Notes under the pieces: model-generated
Told to the model about the DNA's origin: nothing
Seen by the model: only the letters and a program-made list of their open reading frames with translations
The model's database searches: none
Source of the DNA: Sphaerosporella brunnea
Taxonomy: Eukaryota; Ascomycota; Pezizomycetes; Pezizales; Pyronemataceae
Direction: 5' to 3'
Length of the DNA: 64,000 nucleotides
Assembly (NCBI GenBank): GCA_008704415.1
Contig: VXIS01000040.1
Coordinates: 1-64,000, forward strand
Part shown: piece by piece, positions 56,945 to 64,000 of the stretch
Layout: every line of letters starts with the position of its first letter
How positions within the stretch are numbered: position 1 is the stretch's first letter
Translations under genes and position numbers: made by a program

Positions 56945-57331
56945 TACTGCCGCTGAAGTTTTTAGCGGTGGTGATGAAGGGGACGTCGGGGTCGCGATAC
57001 GATGTTGGTGGGATGCGGGCCGGGCCAAGGTGCAGCAAAGCTTCGAAGGTAGAAGTCACCACATCGGAGTCATCCTAGACTCTCTCGCCGGGCGGGCGGA
57101 ACGGCGCACCTGCAGGCGGTTAAACTCTCCCGGTTCAAGGAGGTGAACGCCAGAGATTCCGGCCAACCTCTCCACCAAATCGGCCGTCCCATATGCATCA
57201 CCGCAAGCAGCCCGCCAAGTCCCACGCCGTTTCATCAAACCCCTTACTCCAGCCCAATGCGCATGCACGTTTCCGCCTCCACCTCTCACGGCCGCAGCAG
57301 ATCAGATGAGGCTAGGGAGTATCTAGAGTAG

Positions 57332-57677
57332 GTCCCCTGTGAGCTGAATATGGCGGCAAGTGAAACACTATATCTTCCCGCCTGTTTAGACATCGTATCA
57401 CAGCCTTTGGCTCAACCACCTCCTTGGCACGCTTCTTACTCTACCTTGTCTTTCTTAGATTGGTCTTTTTTCATTGCGATATACAAGAAGTATCTATCAA
57501 GGTATGTTCCTTCTCTTCCTAGTTCTCGGTCTCTGAAATGCTGGCTGATTTTTCGGAAAGCCGTCTCCGTCTTAGCGAGTACCATTAATCATGTCTTTCA
57601 ATACGTATCCTAACTTTTTGCACTCGTGAATAAAGAAAAAAAAAAAAAAAAAAAAACTATACAAATACAGATATCCA
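57332..57677. other. Intergenic, poly-A tract
   Basis: Between the TrpRS relic and the ERB1 stop. A run of over 20 A at about 57632-57656 on + (T on the ERB1 strand) lies close downstream of the ERB1 stop. Confidence 0.5.
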
Positions 57678-60117
57678 CTAATTCCACAACCTCGCGGTTC
57701 CGTCTGCTCCCGCCGAAAACAGCCAGCACTCGCGAGGGTGCCAGTCCACGTCCAACACACCCAGCGCCTGCGTGACCTTATGTCCCTTAAGGATCTTGAG
57801 CGGCACAATCAACGGGTTCTCCATCATATCCGCAAACACCTTTCCATGGAACACCTGGATCGTTCCGTCATCGGAAGCGGAAACAAACAACGGCAGGCCA
57901 CCTTGGTGGTATTTAACCGCACGGATAGCCTTCTCGTGGTACCGCAGTGTCCGGTACGGCTTCGTAGAAAGTTCCAGATCGTGCCAGAGTAACCGCTTGT
58001 CGTAGGATCCGACAATGATGTTGTCACCACCAGAGTGGACGTCGAAGGATGAGATCCAGCGTGCACCGGGCTGCAGCGTCCTGATGAGCTCCTGCTTGGC
58101 GAGGTCATAGGAGCGCACGTAGCGCTGGGTCGCGACGAAGAGGATGGGGCGGAAGGGGTGGAACTCGGCGCGTTGGATGATACCCTTTGACTTGCGGAAA
58201 GGAGACTGGGAGGTGTGCTTGGAAAGCATGTGAATGGCCACAGCACGGTTTTGTCCTAATTGCGGTCAGCTAGAGTCACAAGAGCGCATAAGTAGGCTAA
58301 AAACGCACCTTCGGGGGATGTAGTGGCAACGTAGTCACCGCGTCTGTGCCAGGCAATATGCTTGATCGTCATCTTGACCGTAACCATCACCGGGACGCCC
58401 TGTTCTACGAGTTTGTCCATAGGTTTTGACCACTTTCCAGGGGGCGTCTTCTTTGTGGGGTCCTGCTGCACATTTGCCGCCGTACCGAAACCATGATCCA
58501 GCAGTCTCTTGCTCTCGATCTCGGTTTCGGGGTCGAATATAGGGGGTACAAGAAAGTATAGATCGTCACCACTGCTTCTGTCAGCGGATTCGAAGCGTGG
58601 GGCAGGGAACCTACACTGCAGCCGCCAGAATGGCAGACTCCTTGGTTGGTCTCCACTTGACGCAATTCACAGTCTCATCCTCGGACAACTTGACCTTCCA
58701 CACCTCCCTTCCGGTCAGAATCTCCCACACGCGCACAGTACCATCATCACCACCGGTCGCCAGCCATACTCCAGTAGGATCCACGTTCAAAGTCCTGACC
58801 CTACCCTGGTGACCCTTGTAGATAGTTGCGGTCGTAGTGGGGAAAGGCCGCAAGTCCTGGGGGCTAGGAAGCTTCGGCAGCAAGCTCTCAGGATCGATGT
58901 TAAGTTTGTTACGGCGCACTCTGGGCGCCAAGTACAGATCCAGGCACCGCTCGAAGCGCTCATTGATAAACTTGTCGTAACCTGGTACCAACCGGAGGGC
59001 ATTGTATTTCCGGGGCAAGTAGTCCTTCGCTCTGTCCTCTGAGTCGTTCTCTTCCCACTCCTTCTTCTCCTCTTCTGTCGGCAGGTACTCCTCCGGCGGA
59101 TTGTAGGACTCATCGTGCGTTGGCGGCGGCAGCTTGGGCGCGGGGATGTGCATGATGTGGTCTTCGCGCGGCACTTCGTTCGCCCAGATATCGTAGAACG
59201 CCGGCTTCTCAGGCTCCTTGGGTTTGTTGGGGACGATGCGGCCCTCACGGATGGCGCGCACAATCTTCATAACTCTCTTTGCCTCGTGCTTCGAAGGAAC
59301 GAATCTGCGCTTCGGCTCCGGCGCAGCGCTCAGAGGCATGATCTCGGTCTTGGACGTGAACCACTCTATTGTCGGCTGTTCCACTGCAGCGTCAGCAAAT
59401 CAACATATGGAGCCAACCCAGCCAGAGCAAGCATACCGTGTAAGGATCATATCCGTCCACTGGCACCTCATCCATCTGGATCTTCCTCAAGATCTCCAGC
59501 TCTTCACGCGTGAGCTGGAGGTCACCACCAGTGTTCTTGTCCAACATTCCCGTCCAGCCCTTCGGAACCTCAATGGTATCTAACAGCGCATCCAGAGCCT
59601 TGCCCTTCGCCGGCCGCATAATCTTCTTGCCGTTGATGTCATATCCCACATGCGGGTACTCGTCGTACAGCGAGAGATCAATGTTACCGATTGTGTTCAT
59701 CTCCTCCCGGTCCGAGTCGTCGGAAGCGTAGCCAGTATCCACTTCGGGGTATATGTATCGCAAGTTCCCGGCAGAGTCCAGGACTGTCTTCCGGCCGTAC
59801 TCATCCACCTCTGCATCTTCCTCCTCGTCCTTCTCGTCCTCCTCTTCATCGTCGTCACCAGACTTCTCGCCCGCCTCCTCGCTAGAAGAAGGAACCTCGT
59901 CGCTGTCGATTTCCTCCTCGTCGCTAGCAGCCGCAACCTCAGGGAACTCGTCGGCCTCCTCATCCTCAGAACTAGAGTGGTTCTCCTCATCGCTTTCCTC
60001 GTCTTCGTTGTTGATCGCGCCATTGAGCAATCCGGTCTGGAAGTCGTCCTCAGAGTCGGAGTGAACAACCTCCTCGCGAGAGGATGCCTTTCTCTTCTTA
60101 ATGTTTGATTTGGCCAT
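57678..60117 (-). CDS. ERB1: Ribosome biogenesis protein Erb1/BOP1
   Basis: Four exons, 60117-59437, 59375-58615, 58571-58309 and 58255-57678, encode 760 aa. The introns are 61, 43 and 53 bp. At intron 1 the later AG (59376) is needed to give Y-D-P-Y-T-P-T-I-E-W-F. The N-terminal third is very acidic. The BOP1NT domain (about 165-440) includes [12 protein letters not shown] and [17 protein letters not shown]40 propeller follows ([12 protein letters not shown] and [12 protein letters not shown]), ending [13 protein letters not shown]. Erb1 forms the Nop7-Erb1-Ytm1 (PeBoW) complex for 27S pre-rRNA processing and 60S subunit assembly in the nucleolus. Length and architecture match the family (about 800 aa). 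Confidence 0.96.
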
Positions 60118-60294
60118 TGTTGCGGTTGAGCGTTGGGATTTGAGCGAATGTTCTTGACCGGCACGCAGAAAGAGAACCAACGAGCGAACTTTTTTTAGCG
60201 GCTTTTTGGGGCCAAGGCCAACCCTAACCACCGCGCCATGACCATTCATAACAGAAAGATATCAACGCCGAATAATTATACATGATCCAAAGCT

Positions 60295-61206
60295 CTACTC
60301 TTCGTTCTTCCTGGCGGCAAAGAAGTAGTTCCCGACCTTCTCACCTCCCTTAACGTCCCGCCACCCCAATCCAGGCACATAAACACACCCCATAAACACA
60401 ATACCCTCACCACTCTGGCCGCCCCATCCCTTCTGCTGTAGGAAAAACGCCTCCAACGTATTCGCATTGATGTATTTATTCCAGTCATGCGTACCGCGCG
60501 GTACAATATTCAGGATGTCTTCGGCGACAAGCTTGGTGGTAAACCAGCTAGTCCAGGTCTTCGCGATCGTCGATCCCACAACCCACCCGCCGGGCTTGAC
60601 ATGCGCCATACACTGCTGTAGGAACAGTGTAGGGTTGGGAACATGTTCTACCACCTCCATAGTCGTAACCTATCATAATCAACCCCTGCTGCCGGCGCCC
60701 ACGCTCCCAGGAGGGGAACATACAACATCAAACGTCCCCTTCTCCAAACCCTCCGCCGCCAAAGCCTTGTCCAACCCATCAATAGTAGTACCCAAATACC
60801 TTAGCCTCCCCTGAAGCGTGGGATCCTGGCGCATGTGGTCCCTAGCAACCTGTAGTACCTGGGGGGTAGGATCGATAGCAACAACCTCCTCCGTCCCCTT
60901 CAGCCGCGCAAGACTTTCCGCCAGGATCCCGCCGCCGCAGCCAACGTCCAGATACCGCTTCGGCGGGACGCCCGGGGTGGCGGAGCCGCGGGATAGACAT
61001 CTCCGAAGGAACTGTAGCCGCAGTGGGTTCATGAGGTGGAGCAGCCGGGAGGTGCCGTGAGGGTCCCACCAGTCTGCGGCGAGGGCATTGAAGTGCGAGA
61101 TCTCGCTTGGGTCTACCGCCGATGTGTTATGGGGGCGGTATTGCGTGAGCGGCTGGAGCAGGCGGAGGCGACATATTTGCGGGAGGGCGCGTGTTGGTGT
61201 TGACAT
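60295..61206 (-). CDS. COQ3: Ubiquinone biosynthesis O-methyltransferase
   Basis: Exons 61206-60724 and 60669-60295 (54-bp intron, GTATGT...GATAG) encode 285 aa. A mitochondrial-type N-terminus precedes V-D-P-S-E-I-S-H-F-N-A-L-A-A-D-W-W-D-P-H, the family hallmark. SAM motif I is L-D-V-G-C-G-G-G (86-93). M-E-V-V-E-H-V and P-G-G-W-V-V-G-S-T-I follow. Coq3 methylates two hydroxyl groups of the coenzyme Q ring at the matrix face of the inner membrane, in the CoQ synthome. ERB1 and COQ3 lie on the same strand with 177 bp between them. MRP10 is divergent upstream. Confidence 0.95.
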
Positions 61207-61531
61207 TGTGTGGTGATGTCACGGGAAGTTCCGGCGAGGCGCGCGGTGGTTTACTTATGGTGTCGCGATTGTACACAACCTGTTCTTTCTCACCTCATGA
61301 GCAAAGGCCCAGACTGCCGACAATTGAAAAGCAATCCCAATACTCCTCCAGAACCATTCAATTGACCTCATTCAAGAACTCCCACCCCAACAAACCTCGG
61401 CAGCCCCACCTTCCGAGTGCTCACCAATGATCCCTAACCCCCGCCAAGCCCCAAAACTTTCCTTCTGTGATGATCTTCTCGTCCACACCTCCGACGCGCA
61501 GCAGCAGACCAGTACTCCGACTCCACAACCA
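61207..61531. other. Shared upstream region of COQ3 and MRP10
   Basis: A 325-bp divergent intergenic region between two nuclear genes for mitochondrial proteins; it could be a bidirectional promoter. No motif of certain meaning was identified. Confidence 0.5.
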
Positions 61532-61924
61532 TGGTTGTTCCCGAAAAGGTAGCGGTTCCCCTCCTTTAAAATTTCTTCTCCGCCAACAACTTCCAGGTTG
61601 CGCGTCTCCCACCGCTTCCCAAGCTGCGAGTGCGGCGCCCCAACAAGCAGCAGCAGAACCCATGCGTTGGCGTGATGAGCCAGCTTTTGGGATGCTGGGC
61701 ATCCAGCGGTTACGGCATTGAGGGTTGCGGAAAGCTCGAGGAGGCGCTGCGGCAGTGTATGGACAACCAGGTATGTGTTTAAAGGAATGGCGGGGAAGAG
61801 TAGGGGTGGTGCTGACGGTTCGGCCGTGGAACAGAAAAAAGCTCAGCAACCGAAGAGCACGATCAACTACCACCTTTCACGGTTCTACCACAACCTTATT
61901 GGACCGCATAAGAGGAACAGATAG
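61532..61924 (+). CDS. MRP10: Mitochondrial 37S ribosomal protein mS37 (Mrp10)
   Basis: Three exons, 61532-61549 (six codons), 61597-61770 and 61835-61924, encode 93 aa. The introns are 47 and 64 bp, the second with a GCTGACGG branch site. The core is a twin C-x9-C pair: C-V-G-V-M-S-Q-L-L-G-C, then C-G-K-L-E-E-A-L-R-Q-C, preceded by L-R-V-R-R-P-N-K-Q. The C-terminus (S-T-I-N-Y-H-L-S-R-F and I-G-P-H-K-R) is typical of Mrp10. The protein is oxidised by Mia40 during import and joins the mitochondrial small ribosomal subunit. The gene is easily missed because no single reading frame covers it. Confidence 0.95.
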
Positions 61925-62176
61925 ACAGCGGTGGTGTGGTGGGAAGGTCTGGAGGGGCGGCGAGGGGGAGGTGTATTATACTGCAGGTGCTGAGGAGGGC
62001 GGCATAGAGATTTTCTACTTTCTACCCGGCGGGGATCAATCGTTCTTGTTCTTTGGAAGTAGAATGTCTATTCTGGACAAGTGTACTATACAACCACATC
62101 ACATCGGCCTAAAGCAGCCGTCTAGAGTACAAACGCCTCACTATCCCCATCCCTCCACTTCAACTATCTGCCCGCT

Positions 62177-62888
62177 TTATAGCCCCTCCTTCTCCAAATA
62201 CTCCACCAAATCCTCAATGGTACACACCTTGAGCCCCCACTTCTTTCCGAACTCGAGGCAATCATCTCTCCGCATCATGAGTCCATCTTCCTCCTTAACC
62301 AGCTCACAAATTGACACCGCCTCACTCTTCCCTGTCAACCTCGCAAACTCCACCGCCGCCTCCGTATGCCCACGTCTCACACGGACTCCGCCCTCCACAG
62401 CGCGCAGGGGGAACATGTGACCGGGACTTCTAAAGTCGTCCCTCGTAGCATTGGGATCAGCCAGCTTCTGCGCAGTGAGCGCACGGTCATATGCCGAGAT
62501 CCCCGTGGTGATAGTAGGGTCCCTCGAGTCCACCGACACCGTGAACGCCGTTGCGTGCGGTTCCTGGTTTTGTGTGACCATTTGCGGGAGCGCAAATTTA
62601 TCGATCAGGGCGGGGGAGAGCGGGGTGCAGATCAGTCCACTTTCATCGTGTCAGCTTCCAACAATTACCTGCTAGCAAAAACCGGACGCGGAGGGGGAGC
62701 GGGAGGAAGAAACAAACAAACCTGGTGTACCGCACCATAAACGCCATTTTCTCGGTGGTAAGGTCTTGCGCTGCGATCAAGAGGTCTCCTTCATTCTCAC
62801 GGTCGGCGGAGTCGAGCACGACGATGAACTCGCCATTCTTGAAGGCCGCGATCGCCGCGGGTATGCTATCGAATTGCGGAGCTGGCAT
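62177..62888 (-). CDS. RIB3: 3,4-dihydroxy-2-butanone-4-phosphate synthase
   Basis: Exons 62888-62722 and 62639-62177 encode 209 aa, against 208 in yeast. The intron is 82 bp with donor GTTTGT, branch GCTGAC and acceptor AAAG; it restores R-Y-T-S-G-L-I-C-T-P. The active-site acidic loop D-S-A-D-R-E-N-E-G-D-L is at 26-36. Other motifs are T-G-I-S-A-Y-D-R-A, the D-F-R-S-P-G-H-M-F-P-L loop and R-R-G-H-T-E-A-A-V-E. The enzyme turns ribulose-5-phosphate into the four-carbon precursor of the riboflavin xylene ring. The bacterial-type fused GTP cyclohydrolase II domain is absent, as expected in fungi. Confidence 0.96.
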
Positions 62889-64000
62889 CGTGGTGGTGGT
62901 GTTGGCGGCCGTGTGGTGGGGGTGGTGGGTATCTTCTATGGGGAGAGGGAGTGGTAGCTTGCTTTGCTTGTTGGTGGGGTTATGGTTCGTCTTTAAGGCC
63001 TCGGTATCAACCCAGCGGCCACATCCCTCTCCGAGGGCAGGAATTGATTGATTATTTGATTATTTTAGTAAACGGTGACAAAGCCTGCCGTAAGGGAGTG
63101 AGATGGATGTCATCATCTTGTCCGACTCATGATTTTCAAAGAAAGCATGGTCATCACCGCGAAGGAACTCCGAGCCAAAGTGCCGCCGCCTAACGGCATG
63201 CATATTATTGTTATTATTATTGCCGCTCGCATAGCTACTATGGCAAAAAACTGGGGCAAATTGTTCCCGCAGCACTATGACTGCATTGTCGTAGCCACTA
63301 TTCAAATGTATTACCAGCTTCATCTGGGTGCAATAAACGATTGACTGCCTAATGACAATTGCTATGATTAGACAATTACCGTATTATCTCGGTAATAAGG
63401 CAACGTGGCTAAGTGACTTTGCCAGGAGGCTGAGTGACTTCACCACAGAGCGCAGTGACTTTGCCACATTGCCTTATTACCGAGATAATACGGTATTTCA
63501 TTACGATAACATTACCGCAATATATGGTTTGGGGGGGGGCACCTGGTCATTTTCGCTTAGTAATACATAAAAAATGAATCTGCTTGTCTTGACAGGCAAC
63601 AATTGTCCAAAATCGGCGACCCCACATTCTCGACAACCAGGAAGAATCTGGAAAATCCGACTCAATCAGTCGATAGAGAGAGCGAAAACTAGGCGCCTGA
63701 CAGTCTTCTTTTAAAAAATATTTTTTTTTTGGTCGAGAATGTGCGGCTCCAAGACAGGGTGCCCAAAACCCTTTGGCTCTAGATGTCCCCAACCATAATA
63801 GAGTAGAATCACGTGACCTGGAAAACACGAAAAATTTACCTACCTTTGCCCGAGTGATACGCTGTGGGTAAGCTCTATCATAACACATACGTTTCACCCT
63901 TATTCTACGCGAGTGAGGCTGAACTTATCATGGCTCGCCGTGTGGTCACCACACGGATGTTCACTTGTCGTTAGAAAAGGACCTTGATTAAACAGACTAG
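62889..64000. other. Right-end non-coding region with small inverted repeats
   Basis: Promoter of RIB3, then AT-rich DNA with the 119-bp element at 63377-63495. A weak inverted pair with core CACATTCTCGAC lies at about 63624 and 63733. A near-perfect palindrome (CCGTGTGGT/ACCACACGG) lies near 63940. The 116-codon minus-strand ORF at 63547-63897 has no recognisable motif. Confidence 0.5.
63377..63495. mobile_element. 119-bp inverted-repeat element with internal triplication
   Basis: TACCGTATTATCTCGGTAAT... at 63377-63403 and its perfect reverse complement at 63469-63495 form 27-bp ends. The 65-bp interior holds three related units, AAGTGACTTTGCCA, GAGTGACTTCACCA and CAGTGACTTTGCCA. No coding potential and no clear target duplication. 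Size and symmetry suggest a very short MITE or a foldback element. Confidence 0.85.

Noticed and set aside
63547..63897. 116-codon minus-strand ORF as a transposon remnant
   Set aside because: No catalytic motif; low-complexity surroundings; only a weak 12-bp inverted pair nearby.

Overview
The window is nuclear DNA of a filamentous ascomycete fungus. Most genes are split by short (43-82 bp) GT-AG introns with CTAAC/CTGAC-like branch sites, and the conserved proteins are fungal in type (Neo1, Rer2-like cis-prenyltransferase, Erb1, Aim32, Mrp10, Rib3, Net1/Dnt1-like, a CFEM-like surface protein). Intergenic spaces are long for an ascomycete (up to 5.2 kb) and hold several small inverted-repeat elements. 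That would suit a Pezizomycete-like genome, but the exact class is an inference.

Layout. 1-1.3 kb: right part of an IS630/Tc1/mariner-type DDE transposase ORF, cut by the window edge. 2.1-6.1 kb: Neo1-type P4-ATPase flippase (+). 6.2-6.5 kb: a MITE between convergent genes. 6.7-7.25 kb: LSM4 (-), whose first coding exon is only the ATG. 8.3-10.2 kb: unknown Ser-rich 608-aa protein (-). 10.2-14.1 kb: no gene seen. 14.1-15.6 kb: Emp46/47-type L-lectin cargo receptor with a KKXX tail (+). 17.0-23.0 kb: 1,916-aa repeat-rich orphan protein (+). 24.2-25.2 kb: Aim32-like protein (+). 25.2-30.4 kb: no gene seen. 30.4-32.1 kb: F-box/LRR protein (+). 33.0-33.6 kb: PIF/Harbinger-like MITE with TAA duplications. 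34.1-35.2 kb: CFEM-like single-pass membrane protein (-). 36.7-37.7 kb: cis-prenyltransferase (+). 38.2-39.4 kb: OB-fold-like protein (-). 40.7-43.6 kb: formin-N-terminus-like (GBD/FH3) protein without FH2 (+). 44.5-47.9 kb: Net1/Dnt1-like nucleolar protein (+). 48.2-49.1 kb: a gene relic, a MITE and a 77-bp-arm hairpin side by side. 49.3-51.0 kb: cactin (+). 51.6-53.0 kb: DUF1992 mitochondrial protein (+). 54.3 kb: small secreted protein (+). 54.85-55.5 kb: peptidyl-tRNA hydrolase 2 (-). 56.6-56.9 kb: relic of a tryptophanyl-tRNA synthetase C-terminus (-). 57.7-60.1 kb: ERB1/BOP1 (-). 60.3-61.2 kb: COQ3 (-). 61.5-61.9 kb: MRP10/mS37 (+). 62.2-62.9 kb: RIB3 (-). 63.4-63.5 kb: a 119-bp inverted-repeat element.

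Most genes are unrelated housekeeping functions: membrane asymmetry, RNA splicing and decay, ribosome biogenesis, mitochondrial translation, ubiquinone and riboflavin synthesis, ER-Golgi traffic. I see no biosynthetic cluster or defence island. The accessory interest lies in the MITE/hairpin elements, two gene fragments lying in intergenic DNA, and the in-frame minisatellites inside two large coding regions. Exon borders were assigned by hand from splice signals and reading-frame continuity. I could run no database searches.
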